Positions 37,201 through 52,200 of a DNA stretch of 64,000 nt are shown here, piece after piece. Each line of letters starts with the position of its first letter. Positions within the stretch are counted from its first letter, which is position 1. A program made the position numbers and the translations under genes. This DNA comes from Phyto melanocephala (Eukaryota; Arthropoda; Insecta; Diptera; Rhinophoridae), in the NCBI GenBank assembly GCA_941918925.1, contig OW799233.1, forward strand, positions 127,682,833 through 127,746,832, given 5' to 3'. A model generated the notes under the pieces. That model saw only the letters and a list, made by a program, of their open reading frames with translations, was not told where the DNA came from and did no database searches.

Positions 37201-40200
37201 TGTAAAGTTATTAAGGACAAATTATGTTTAAGCAAAACTTATCATAAAAACTTTATTCATTTAAAAAAATCCTCTTCTCTTTTGAATTGTAAAGCTATAA
37301 ACACAATCAAAGGCTACCGACCATCGACTACCGACTACAAAAGTAGCTGACTACAAAAATATCCAAGTCGCCAGCTACTTAATTCTTTTAACGACTATCG
37401 ACCACTAACTACAAAAAATAAACACATAATGAACAGATGATTATTATTTTTCAATGGTGCCACTATAATAGTTTTTCGCGTTTTTAATAGCGATATTTAA
37501 TGTATTGCGTTTTTAAAACCACCATTTCATGCATTTATTGTATTGGCAGCACTAATCTGTTTTTTGTAGCCAAGAAAAATAGAAATTAGCCTAAGTTGGC
37601 TACGGGCTACAAAAGTAGCCGTGTAGTCGGTAGTCGTGTAGCGGCTAAAAGAATTATTCTCATAAGCACCCATGTATTCTATTTTTGACATCTTGTAGTC
37701 GATGGTCGGTGGACTTGATTGTGTTTATAGCATAATCCAAAAAAAAAAAAAAAAATAAAAAACAAAAAAACTTTTCTTATCGCCAACATTGTACCTATAA
37801 ACAATATACTTATAACTTTATCTTATTACTCTTAAATACATATTTTTTTCCTTTTTTTCTGACTTTTGTTTATGTTTTTTGTATTTTATTAAAAAAAAAT
37901 TTATATAAATAAATATCTCTATTATGCTTGTTTGATTGGTAAAAATGTGAGTAAAAGAGTTTAATAAAACTTTTCTTTTTATTTGTGAGTAAAACCCTCT
38001 CCTAGTTCCTCTTAAAAGAAATTGAAGAAAATAGAAATCGTAATATATCAACAATGACACGACATTCATTACAATCCTAACATATAAATAAATAATTACA
38101 TTATACATACAAACATACTTACTTACTTACTTAATTTCTTTGTAACCCACTTTCCTTCTTTATTATATTATATTCTTCTTCTACTTGTTCTACTTCAGAT
38201 TCTGTACTTTAACTTTTTTAGAAATAAAACATTATGTTTTTACTAATACATGGGTATGGCATGTTTGTTGAGTCGAAATAATGTGTCAATCATTTGCTCC
38301 TCCCTTCATTTTCCCTTTTCACAAATAAAACTGAATTGTTAGGAAAAAATAAAATTTAAAGTCATTTCCCGTAAAAATAAACATTAAGAACAAAAGAAAA
38401 AATTAATAATTTTCAATATTATTTTTGTTGTTTAAATTAATTGTTAATCATATAAATAAGCAAACGACTTTATTTCAAATAATAAAAATTTTTATTAAAT
38501 TTTTATTGATTTTTTTTAATTTTTTTTAAGTTTTTATTTTTAGAATTCATTTTTTTAATTTTTAGGAACTAATGGTTATATCAGACGTAACAAAACCATA
38601 ATACCATGGCCATAAGGCACCGAAACTCAATTGTAGTCTTGTTTCGTCAGCTGATTAGTTTCTTCTTTACTTATTTTAAATTTCAGTTGTCAAAGTCCAT
38701 AGATAAAAAACAATTTTTTCTCTTCTCTATTTATTTCCAATGTCAAAATTCATAATATAAAAAATATAAACAAAAAAATTCTCTGCGATCTTCAATTACC
38801 TGATAAATTAATATGCCTTGGCTTAAAGGCAAAAATAAAGTCCAGGGTGTTTCAAACGGAACGGTCAATTTAAATAACATAGAAAACACATTCATCAAAA
38901 ATAGGATTAACTTTAGAAAAGTATATCAAACAGATGGCTATAATTGCTTTATTATTGAATACTTTCTCTTAAGTCAACTATCCACTATCACTTTGAAAAA
39001 AATGTGGCAAGTCGATATTGACCTTTGCCCTTAAAAGCCTTCTTACAAGTAAATGTAAAAGTTCTAAGTCAAACGATCAAGAGATAATTCTACTCACCGA
39101 AACGTGGTAGTATGTGAATGTCTCCTAGAGTCAAACAATGTCTTCACACTTTGTGTTCATTAAATGCCAACTAAACCTGTTAGCCACCTGCTTACAAAAT
39201 AAGCGATCAGCGATCTTCATATTAAAAATAAATATCGAAAGGCAAAGTCATATTTTTTTATAAAAAGAAAATCTTATATAAAGTGACTAATACTATGTTC
39301 ATACATGCGCCTTAATTGCCAATTTATAATATTATCGCAATTAAAGGCCTTATTGAGCTCAATTTACAATACTAAAAATTATTTTTAAATTGAACAATAT
39401 ATACTTAATTGTTTCACTTATTGTCTTAAACTTCAAATACAACTCTTGAGAAGTATGTTCAGTGAGAAAAAAATTTTATAGGTGGCATTTCTAATGTCAA
39501 AAAAATAAATAAACAAAAATAAAAAAATAATAAAATGGAAAATGTTTGATGAAAATTTTAAAAAAAATGTTTAAATAAATTTAAATACATACATATAAGT
39601 ATATACATATGTAAATGTAATTGTAAATATATTTTATCAACAGGAAAAACAGTAAAGAGAAGGCATTAATTGATTTGGTATAAGTACATCGTATTTTTAC
39701 AGCTATCAAATGCTAATGGAGTAAGATGAGTATGTGTGAACACCTTTTTTAATTGCTTAACCATTACTAGATTGAAACAATTAAAAATATCTGTCTGAAC
39801 AGGCTATAACTTACATAAGCGCACATACAATCAGTTGATCAATTGAGTTTAACTTATTAACTGAACCCTTCAATGTACAGTATGTTGAGCAATATTGAGC
39901 CTTTACTTTTATTGCATGAACACTGCAGCATCACGACATATTTGTATGCAAGTGAAAAAAACTTCGCTCCACAAATGCGGCAATGCATTTAAAAATTTAT
40001 TAATTGTTCTCTTACATATGTGCATCGCATTATAGTTTCTGTAATTGAAGTTTTTGCCGCTGAGCTTTTTTAGTAATTTATTCTTTTACGCAATAAACCA
40101 TTCAATTAAGCAGAAAAAACTCGAGAAACTGTTTGACCAGCTTAATTTTCCAAAAAGCGTACTCCAATTATGCCTTTAATCTAAAATCCAAATCAAACAG

Positions 40201-43200
40201 TGACACGTTTTATAATCATTGAAGACAGTACAATACTGAGACCATATTTTGATCACATGTTTGAGCTGTCAAATTTTTATGACTTTTAAGTATATTTTTT
40301 TACCATAATGGGGCAATCAAGGAATGTTTTACAATTAAACTCGTAATTGTTTTAAATTTATCATACAACAAATCAATTAATGAATTTAGCTATAGTAATT
40401 TATTACATACAACTTTTAAAATGTTGACAATATGCTTTCCCGTCAGCTGTTGCGACGAGGTAACCTTGCGAATATGCCTGGGTAACGGAACTTTATTGCA
40501 GAATTAAATGAATGAACCTAACATTATCATTAAATGTAAGAAAAATTAAAATCAAAAAATAAGTAAAAAACCAAAAGGGCATGGAAGCTGAAATTGATTT
40601 ATTTATTATATGTCGGTTTATGATTTTAATTAAATTTTATTTAAAACTAGCCAAACCCGGCGCGCGTTGCTACGCCCCTTAATGAATCGAAATGCATTCT
40701 GAATTTAATTGAATATCAAGTGCAAAAACCTAAAAATTATAACTTTTTATGGGCGTGGCCCTGCCCACTTTTCTAATCACGAAATTGTAAAGTCATAACA
40801 GCTCAATATGTGTGCAAAGTTTCAGAATAATCGGTCCAGTGCAAGTACCTCAAAGAGATACCTTTTTTTATGGTCGTGGCACTGCCCACTTTTCTAATAA
40901 CGAAATTATTTAGTCATGACAGCTCGATATGTGTGCAAAGTTTCAGAAAAATCGGTCCAGTGTAAGTACCTCAAAATGATACCTTTTTTTATGGGCGTGG
41001 CACTGCCCACTTTTCTAAATACGAAACTGTATAGTCATGACAACTCAATATGTGTGCAAAGTTTCAGAAAAATCGGTCCAGTGCAAGTACCCCAAAATGA
41101 TACCTATTTTTTAATGGGCGTGGCACTGCCCACTTTTCTAATGACGAAAGTGTAAAGTCATGACAGCTCAGTATTTTCGCAAAGTTTCAGAAAATTCGGT
41201 CCAGTGCAAGTAGCTAAAACTGATAACTAATTTTTTATGGGCGTGGCCCCGCCCACTTTTTCAATCACGAAATTATAAAGCCATGACAACAAAATAAAAA
41301 TATTTTCCGTTGTCAAATCTTAATTGTAAAACCTTAATTTAATATGTATGGACACTTAAGACCACAACTCAATTAAGATTTTAATTGTCTCAATCAAAAT
41401 GTATGTCTGACCATAGTATAAAGGTTAAATTGTGCTAACCCCAAAGTGTCAGTTGTTAATCTGCTTTTTAGGGTTGCTAACATTTTACTGCTCAAAAGCC
41501 AGAACAATTTAATTTAGCATTTGACTTTAAGATGTTTTTTTTATTCAAATATTTTTTTGTTCAAAATAAGTTTAAATCTTTTAAAATTGTAAATAAAGAA
41601 CAGCCCGTACAAAATTTGAACGTATTGTTACAGCTCTCTTAGTGAGTCAAATTTCACAAGTAGTATAGCGTTTCTTGTCATTTCAGCATTTATTTAAATA
41701 ATTTTTTTTGCATATGAAAATTAATTAGCCTCCGCATTAGATCCTGAAATGACAGTTTCTTTTGTAATTTTTTTTGTTTGGTATGTTTTTTACATGTATG
41801 TATGTATGTATGTATGTTGTTGTTGTAATTGTGAAAAAAAACGAGGTGGTCGTGGTTTTTTGCTCATATCTCAGAAAGTTATGGGGCGATTGTGCTGAAT
41901 TTCAATAGCGATTCATTCCTGGATATTTCCAAGAGATTGATACCATATACAGATCTGAGGAACATATAGTTGCTTCTAAAAGTTGATTTCAACCAACACA
42001 CGGACAGACGGGCAGACGGACAGACGGTCAGGGCTTAATCGACTCCTCTATTCATAAGCTTTCAGAAAATATATACTTTATGGGGTCGGAAATGAAAATT
42101 GTAGAAATTACAAACGGAATGACAAAGCTATATATACCCTTGTGCACCACAGGTGAAGGGTATAAAAATAAAAAGGCCATGTTTGACAACACAAGTTTGT
42201 TTACAATTGTTGTTAGTTTTTTTGCTGGATTATTTTGCGTTTCTAAAGCCTGTAGTACACGAAATGTTAAAAGCCACATACGCATGTGGTTGTGACGGAA
42301 TTTTGACATCATCGTAAAGCATAAATGTATCCGCTTCGGCCACATGTTTTTGATTTGCATTTTTGGACTAAAATATATTTCGCGTAATATTAAAATCTTA
42401 CCGAATGCAGCCAATATGACTATTTAAAAAAATGAAACCAAAGTGCTAGTGACCCATTTTAGACCCACATGTGCATTTACCGTAAAAACGTCAAAGAAAA
42501 ACACCCTTAATTAAAACATTATCATTATTCGAAAAAGATATGAAGCATGGTATCGCTCCTTTAACGCTTTCATCAGTTTTGAAAAAAATCATAGTGAAAC
42601 CTTCTTCAGGTTTTAAAGCAACATGAACTATTTTTGTTGGGTTTAAATAAATTATAACCTTTTTATGGGGTCTTCTAATTTATATCCCATTATATTCCAA
42701 TCCCTTTAACTCGTTTTTATACTCTTTACACGAGAGTGTAAAAAAATATATTCTGAATTCTTACAATTGTGAAAAGCATTTGGCTAAGTCCGTCTGTCTA
42801 ACTGTCCGTTTGTTTTAAAACAACTAATTTAAGCCCCCACGTATACTTCAGAATCCTATATGGTATTTATTTATTAGATATGGTTTCAAGAATTTTGTTA
42901 TTAAAAATCAGATATGTGGCCACAGTACTGGCTGAGATATGATGAAAAGAAGACGATAGCCTCCGTTTTTTTACCCGAACAAATTAAGATTTTGCAACTC
43001 CTTCTTAAGGCATTTGATACGTTTATATAAGATATGCAATGTTACTGACAAAGATATCAACGAAAAAGTTGTTCGAAAAAAAATTCAATTAAAACTTCAC
43101 ATTATCGATTTTATAATTTAGATTTTCTCACTGTTTTTTTATGTATTTATTTTAAATAGTATTATAAGCAGTAGCTAAATTAAGCATTTAGTGCCGAAAA

Positions 43201-46200
43201 TGGCTTGCCGTACAATTGTCAGTTATGCTCTTAAAACTATTACTGTTGAAAAGAAACAATTTTTTCGTATAAATAACTGAGATAAAAACCAAAATCCACT
43301 AGAATTTCTGTTTTTATACGTTTCAGAGCGTAAAAGTGTATTTGAAAATTTGCAATAAACTGAACTGTAGAGCGGCTAATTCCAACAACATTTGCAATTT
43401 TTCCATATAATTTTTATAATTTTCTCAATTTAACCACTAACTTTCTAATATTCTGCGAAATTTCTTTGCGTTTTTGTAAATTCTGCGACATTCTAAGGAT
43501 AATAAACTACAAACTCACTTCAGCTGCTAAATTATTTTCTTTTGTTTTATTACTGGTCAAAAAATAAGTAAAAAACTAAATACCGTTACTTAGAGACGTG
43601 TTGTCTTCTTGCTTTTGAAGATGTGTTTTTGGTGTATGTACACTTTTTTGGGCACCAAATTACAAGTACTTCCATTTTGGTACAATAAATGTGCACAATT
43701 ATAGATGTTTTGAATCTCATTTTTTAATTTAACTAATTTATAGGACTAAACATAAAAAATGTGTTAAATCTTCAGTAAATTTCGTTAAAATCATATTTAT
43801 GGTGCTGTATGTAGACTTTGTTGGGCAACTGTATATGATGGTACACACTGTGTGAAATATAACACTTGGCTCAACTGAATATAGCGCTCCTACTTGTTTT
43901 TTTTCTCTTTTATTTTAAGTTTGTTAATAATTCGTAAAAAGTAGTCGGTCCCTTCGTTAACGAATTATCGTGACTGTACTGTATTTAATATTCTTATTTT
44001 CTTTTAACAAAATTTTTTTTAATTTTATTACCTCAAAATCAAGGCATATTTATTCATCAGGTAGTCTTGATTCGTCAGCTGATTATTTTGTTATTCACTT
44101 ATTTTAAACTATAGCTGTCAAAGTTCATAGATACAAAACAACTCTTTCTCTTCTCTCATTTATTTCAGTTGTCAAACTTCCTACATAAAAAATAAGAACA
44201 AAACAATTCTGCTATTTCTTGATAGATAAATATATTTACCTTGCCTCAAAATATTAGATTTTTTGATTTACTTCGAAGCAGTATTAACAAAACGTACTCA
44301 ATTAAAATTGTACATTTCTAATTGACAGAAAAGTTATAATTATTGCTACTGCATTAGGCATTACAACGCACACTCTATTAACATTAATATATATTGAAAG
44401 GTTTACAATTATGTTGTATACAATATGCATTTATAAATCTGGGCAAATACACATATGTACTCACTTACACCACTTTGCTTACACTCAATTAATCAATTAG
44501 TCGTACTCCTTTCTTTTTTAGACATACATACATACATACATACTTACATATGTATATTTCTATTTTAATTAATGAATAAACTTTTTACTGCGTTATTCAT
44601 AAAAGTTATTAAAGGTTTATAAAATGTGTTTATAAACCAGATTTTCTATGGAAATTTGATTAATAAACCTCTTGTAAAGCTGTTTTAAGTTTTATAAATT
44701 CGATCGTTAGAGTTTAGTTTATGTACACTGTGTATCAATGTAGTGCGTACATATGTTTCATGTACTAACATTTTTATAATTATTTGTGCTTTAAAATATA
44801 CTTACTAATATCAAAAAATAACCCAACCAACATTTTTGAGTTATATCGACCCCCTGTGCGCAAAATTATCGTATGTTACGTTTTTTTAGAAATCGAAATT
44901 TTTTATGCAAATTGGTTCTACATCCATTAATCCATCTGTTGATAAAATATTATAGCGATAACTGTTTTAGTTGTGGAGATAACACTGTGTACATTTGATC
45001 GTATGTAGCAGTGTTATTAACGTTTATATTTATTCAAAAGTAATAAAAACGCTCTCCTGTAAAATTTTGTTTTTGTAACATACGACCAAATATCTTCTCT
45101 CACTTTAGTTTGTTTATGCTTTACACAGGGGTTACACGATCAAGTTTTGTGTATCAAGTTTCAATACACTCACACTTTTTTACTAATACACTCAAACTTT
45201 TAGAACTTGATGATGTTTGTGTATAAAAATATTAAGTGTAACGATGTGTTGCGATTCATTGAGCTATACGGAAGCCATGGAATTCTTTGAGTATGTATCT
45301 TTCATCATATAGATTCTTACATTCTTGCAACACTTTCAGCGAAGCAACCATTTTAAGTTGTTTTCTTGACAAAGACATTTGAATGATAAAATTGCCTTAA
45401 AATTTCGTGCAGCCTACGTCACAGCCATTTAAATTAATTTTGCCAAGTAGTATTTGTGAAAAACATGTCAGAAAAACTTAAACGTGTGGCTGCAGTGTTC
45501 AGCTTTTCAGTTTCAATAATTTCCATATCATAGAATTTTTATAATTAAATTATCCTCCAAATGTTTGTTGGGTTATTTATCTCATCTACTTAGAGTGTAC
45601 TAACATTCATAAAAATTTTTTCAAAATCAATAAAACTTAATTCAATTACTTTATTATTTCTCCCCTTATTTTAATGTGCAATTTTGTCTTTAAATTTTTT
45701 GCAAATTCTTTGACAATATTTAATCAATTATAATCCGTTGTTAACAAAAGTTGTTTTAATTTAATTAATGTTTTATAAAATGTGTAAGTAGTTACAGCAT
45801 AATGTTTTCTTCATTTTATTTTCTTTTATTTAAATAATTAATTAATTATACTCGTAAAAACTTAGAAGAAGAAAAAAAAAACAGAAGCCGATAATAAACG
45901 TTTTCTTGATTTTATGTCTGTTTAGCAAATTTTCTTGTGTGTGCGGTGTGATTAATGGGCTTCTATTTTTTAATTTCCTTTTTTAGACTGTTCGTGCGCC
46001 CGTAAATTGCAATCTGGTGGTCAATCGGATGAAGAGAATGTCACAGAGCCGTTTAATCCGATTGCAACAAATGGTGAACCATTTCCATGGTTGAATTTAA
46101 CATTGCCAACATTCATAAGACCGATGCGGTATATGGTGACAATACATCCGAATCTGACAACGTTGGACGTTAAAGGTATGTGCTCGTTTGTGTGTATGCA

Positions 46201-49200
46201 TTTGTATATGTACATAATGTATTCGGTGAATTAAATAAATGAACTTTTGTTTATTTTAATGTTTGTGTGAAGAACTTTGAAAGAAGCCTAGTTGGAAAAA
46301 AGCATTTGTTTAACATAATCAGAACCATACTATTCATAAAGAAAAAATATTAAATTTTTTTTTAATTCTAATTTATGCAATACTTTTTAAAAATAGAACA
46401 TTTTTTTAATCATCAATAAATAAATAATCCAACATCTTTAATACAATTTATTTTAGCAGTTATAATAGTAAAATATATCTTAACTGCTGTATTCACATCT
46501 GTCAAATAAGCCTTTAATAAACCCAAAATATTTTTTATTAATACGGCAGTAATTCTATATAATTACAAAAAAAGTGAATTTTTTTTAATAAAATTATCCA
46601 CATTTTCCATTGTATGAGAAAATTTATTTACAATTTTTCAAAGTAAAATAAAAAAAAAATAACCAAATTTTTCGGTTAAAATAAATTTTTTCATAATTTT
46701 TTCAAAATACGATACGAAATTGTGAATTGAACATTTTCGTATCGTATTCTGTCTATTGAAATACAGATTTAGCTTATTTACTTGTCAATACAATTTCTGT
46801 TGTATCGATGTATGCTAATACACGGTATGTTTTTTACATCTGACTTGTAAAATTACCCACTGCTTAAGACGTACATGTCATGTGTTAGCATCAAAAGTTT
46901 TTCTAAGTCACCTGACAACATTTCAATTAAAGCATGCTCAGAGTCGTATTAAAGCTCTGGTCGGGTCAAGAGTTCGCGCGTCATTATCTCTTAAGGGCAA
47001 TCAGGCCGTCTTTTTCATCCGGCTTCGAGAGTTTTACGTCTCACTCTCGCTTGGTTAATTGTGTGGCGTCGCGTAACTGTGCTTTGGATACAGTTTCCAG
47101 GCTACTAACTAAACTCAACAACTGGAGAAGTACCAACCAAACTCATTTTCGTAACTGAAGGAGTACCAATTAAACTCAATGCCGACTGGAGGAGTTCCAT
47201 AAAACTCAGTATAAATATTTGTTCAGATGTCTTGGACTTCCTATACAATGGTATAGGTTGACTTGCGGTGACTGACTTAACGTTTTTTTTTTTTAACTGG
47301 AGGAGAACCATAAAACTCAAGATTTGATTATTGTGTCTCCGACTTCCTATACAGAGGTATAGGTCGATTTACGTAGCCAACGTGGGATACCCTGGCTATT
47401 TGGTTACGTACCTCTGCCAATCAATTTCAGAGTAAAAAAAAAATTAAATTAAAGCGTTCTTCAATTTGTTCTGACAAGCCACCTGACATCATTTGTTGGC
47501 AGAAATCTCTGATGCCAGAAAACAGTCATCGGAGGTTAAGTGTTAAATAACAATTTTGACAGACATTAACAATTACATATGGATACCAATTTACCAAGTC
47601 AGATGTATATATACATGCCGTGTATTAGCTGCTTAAATGACAAATAATATTAAATGGCAGATAAATAAAAGTCAGGAATGCGAACGTTGATCAAATCTTA
47701 CTTACCTGCAGAGCTACAAAAAATATTTTAAAACAATTTCTAGTAAAAACTTTTAGCAAAGATAAAAAATTTACAAAACATTTAAGATTTATTACATATT
47801 TATTATTTTAGAAGCAAAAAAAAAACACTACAAAAATTATTTTTTGTTTCTGCAAAAAAATTTCATTTTCCAACCCTGTGTGAATCTAATACAGCATTTT
47901 AAAAATATATGAAATGAAATTGTATTGTTATGCAAAATGTTTCAATGGAAATTGCCAACAACAATCATACAATACACATATTAAAATAGTACGATACAAC
48001 TAGGGTTGTGAATTGAGTTAATATTTTATACGAATAAAATTGTTTGGTTAAGTGACGAAAAACTAATTACACTCGCAGCTTTTTCTAACTTTTCTTAACA
48101 CAGTGTTTTTTTTTTAAACAAATTTGCCTCTTATATGTGTAATTTATTTAAAATTTTAAGACATAATAATAATTATTTTAAAAAATATTTGATCCAGAAC
48201 GAAATTTTTACTTTCCAGCTCTGATATTCACAGTGTGTGTTTATAAAATTACATCTCAGGGTTTAGAAAAATTTGTAAAAATTTAGAACAGAAATTACTG
48301 AATATTTTAATTTAATTAATTTTTTAAGTCTTCAACACGACGACAAAACATCAAAACTCTCATTACAAATTAATGAGTTGAATGTTCTAGTACACAGTAT
48401 AGTTCTTCACTACTTACAATTTGGCATCCAAACCTATTACTTTAACATTGCGATGTCATTGGAGAAAAGAACTTACCATCCTCGCTTACAAATAGGGATT
48501 CGTATAAGTGAACTTATTACGGTCGCTTATAAAAAGACACTTAAATAAGTACTTATCTTTATAGCAATATTTAAGTACTTGATTTTAATATCGTATATAA
48601 CGCATAAATGTTATATTATTACAGAAGTCGTTCGGTTGTTTTGAGGACTAAAATTCGATTTAAATATTCAGCGATACGTTTATTTGAAACTAAAAAGTCA
48701 GCGAAAATCTATAAGGCTTCAGTTTGATAATGAACTGCTTTGCTGCTATTGTCAAAAAGATTAGTATTTATTCTCTAAGTAAATATGTTAAACTAAATGA
48801 GAATTATAAAAAGTTATAAATACATAAATTTTGGTTTTTAGCAAACATATTAGATCTAACAAATTTCGAAACAAGAAATTGTATTGTGTGTGTACCTAAA
48901 CAAATATCTTAAAATAAGTGTTTGCGCATCACATTATAAATCAAGTCATTACTAAATCACTTCTTAGTAAGACAGATGATATGTTTTAGTCATTCAAAAG
49001 TATATTGTTTAGTAAGAGCAAGTCATTACTTAGTCTTTTGCTGGACACATGTAATTGTAAATTTTTTATGCATTTTCTAACTGGGTTGAAAGATAGACAT
49101 AAAAAAAATGTTGTACATAAGTATTTAAAAGTGCTAATTTTTATATCCTGGTAACCTAAAAAGCATGAACATTATATTTTTCTTTCTTGTATTACTTTCA

Positions 49201-52200
49201 GGTCAAGTGACTATCGATCTGTTTATTGAGAAGGAAACGCATTTTGTTGTCTTACACATACAGGATCTGAATGTCACAGAAAAGGTGAGATTAACATACT
49301 TTTTTTATTTGTTTTGCTTGATTTTTTCTTTTTATTTTTTTTTTGTTTGCAGGCCATTGTGCCGATGGGCAATAGGTCAAGTGCCATTAAAATCATCAAA
49401 TTCTTAGAGTACCCACCTAGACAACAACTGTATATTGAAGTAAAAGATAAACTGAAAAAGAAATCCAATTATACACTTAATTTACGTTGGTATTCAAAAT
49501 TAAATCCAGAACCAGAAGGTTTCTATGTCGATCAATATGAAAGCTCAAATGGCATAGAAAGGTGAGTTGCATTTATTTTAAATGTTTTTTTTTGTTTTTT
49601 TTTTTCAGTAGGGCCTTCATTATCCGTAATTCTATTAAACGTGATTATAAGAATATTTTTTGTTTCAATTATTTTTGGTGTTCTTACATGCTATATTGTC
49701 ATAATGTTCTACGATTTCACAGTAGTATAAAAAAGTTGTTGTTGCTTTCAAAGTAAAAATTGTCCTAAAATAGTACTACTGTGTATGGTATGTTTATTGT
49801 ATTGTCATAACTATTCAGGCTCCTGCGGCGATCGGCTAAGAGTTAACAAAGCAGAGCTGTCTATAATATTCGTAAGCCGTCCGTACAAAAAAAACTGTTT
49901 AGCAAAATCGGCGATTTAAATTTAATATATGTATCACACTAAGTTATAAAAGATAGTTCACAATAGTCATATTTTTTATGTTATTATTTTAGAACATTTG
50001 AATTTAGACCCACTTGTCAATGTAGCAAATGTAATTAGAACGAAAAAGGGCATATAAAATTATTTAATTTTTTCTTATAATCTTTGTGGAATTATGGATA
50101 ATTTAGAATGCCCCGCTCTCGATCATTAGAGATTATCTGGGTCTCACTGTATATTCATAATGGGAGTTAATTAAAAAAAAGTTCTGTATTTTATATATTT
50201 ATAAAAAATTTCCACAAATATGACCATTAAACATTATCTATCAATGAGCTATTTCTCAATTCTTTATCAATACATGCAACCTTCTCCGAGAAAAGGGACC
50301 TAGTGTCTGAAAATGAAGTTTTGAGAAAAACGCATTTAAAGTTTCATTACGCATTATCGCTGTGAACACACCTTCAGTTGGGAGATGCGATTTGGTATAG
50401 TTAGTTATGATTGGGGGCCGACTTTGGTGACGTTATGCCTATGTGGTGACGTATTTTTTTTTTTTTTGGCTTTTAGTGTGACAGTACCTTTGCTATTGTT
50501 GCTGCTCTGTTTGTTATGATCTCGATACTTGATTCTTATCGATTTTTCCAAGTTCGTTTTTAAATAAATTTTTATCAGAAATCTAACTCATTTCATCTTA
50601 TTCTAGACCCTTTTAGGTAACAAAATCCACTCTTAAGTCTGAACCCGTTTTTTGACACACTAGGTCCCTTTTCCAGGAGAAGGTCACATATTGTTTAATT
50701 AATATTTTTCTTCCTAAAGAATTTACCCAATGTGGTAGCGATATATTGAAATATAATAAAATATTTTTTAAATATAAAAACTGACCTCAAGCTTGCATGT
50801 TAGGACAACAAAATCTGTTATTTACATGGGCGTAACTAGACATTTCGGGGGAGGGGGGGATGTGGTGATTGCGAAGGCTCTCTCCCCTTAGATTTTTTTC
50901 AAATTTCTCTAAATACAAACCTTGTCCTGGCAATTCCAAATGCATCACAAAGAGAATCAACGAAATTTCAAGTTTTGCTTTTACAAACATGCGGTATATA
51001 TGTTTTATATACAATGTCGGTCAAAATAATAGCACCAGTTATAATTATATTCTTAAAGGAAGAACAAATTAATATTCCCAACTGCGACATTGTCTGCTAA
51101 TTCAGTTTAGCCTTTTTTGCGATCAAAACATTTATTCAAACAAATATTCATATTTATTATAGTACATACTAGCAAACCCCCTGCACTCAAATATTTCGAA
51201 ATAAATGTTGTGTTCACTAAAATGCATAAACAAAATCGGTTCACGCATTCCAGAGAACATCAATTACTAACACAATGCAACTTATTTATATATATATATA
51301 TAAATTACATACTTATATATGTATGTTATTTTTGACTTGTTTTTAAATTATAATTAAAATATTATTTAATTTAATTAATTTTTTTAATTGATGTAAAATG
51401 TTTTCAAAAAACATAGAGATTTCTGTCAGTTGAAAAAATAAAAAAATTTATTTTAAATGAAATTTTTTGAAAATTTGCTTTCAAAGGATAAATTTAATAT
51501 AATATAATACATCCAACGAGCAGAATAATAAAAAAAATAGTGGACAATCTACAAGAGATAGTTCTGGTAGGTGGGTAGGTGCAAACATATAATAAATATA
51601 TCTTGTTTTAAATATAATAAATTGTTTCAGTTTCATTCTAGATGTGTCCAAAGCCAATATTTCTTATATTCTGGTATATTGCTCAAGATTCTAATTTTAA
51701 TAGGAAAGTCAATAGTAGTCTACACTCTGATAAATCTTTTTTACCAGTATAATAAGGTAAAACTGAAAATATTATGAGCAACCAAAAAGGTACTTTTTCG
51801 CATTTTTATGGTACTTTTTTTTATCTTCTACGTTAATGAAGCTAAAATTTTTAAAGTAATGACTATAAACACAAGTTAAGACTGAAAATGTTATGGGCGA
51901 ACGAAAATTAACTTTATTTTTTCAAATAAAATGAATTAGAAAAAACAAGTTATTAAAAATGTTACAAAAAAAAAATAAGTAAAAAACGACAAGGACTCAA
52001 CAAATAGTAAGAACTGCGCTATTGAAGTAGCGGGTAATATGCTAGTACACAGAAAAAAATAAATATGAATTTCAATTACGAAATTAATACTATTAATTAA
52101 CAAAATGTTTAATTTTGCTCCAATCATCAAAATTATACTTTTAATTAAATAAAAATTAATAGTTGTAATTGAAAAAATATTGCGAAAAGTATCAATTAAA

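Larger units (their letters stand above)
23845..45986 (+). other. Intron 2 (22.1 kb), transposon-bloated
   Basis: The donor is AAATG|GTAAGA and the acceptor is ccttttttag|AC. It contains at least one LINE fragment, two hAT elements, two mariner fragments, four Helentron-like copies and several MITEs, listed separately. Stretches without a recognised feature are 23.9-24.4, 24.8-26.8, 27.6-28.5, 30.4-32.3, 38.9-40.6 and 44.3-45.1 kb; these are AT-rich single-copy-looking DNA with short microsatellites. Confidence 0.8.
46176..49201 (+). other. Intron 3 (3.0 kb)
   Basis: Holds a family F MITE (46486-46550) and a TIR element (46814-47629). The remaining 47.64-49.2 kb is AT-rich with nothing recognised. 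Confidence 0.75.

Noticed and set aside
42052..42414. 120-codon minus-strand frame
   Set aside because: Begins in unique DNA but runs into the Helentron-like repeat end; no recognisable domain.
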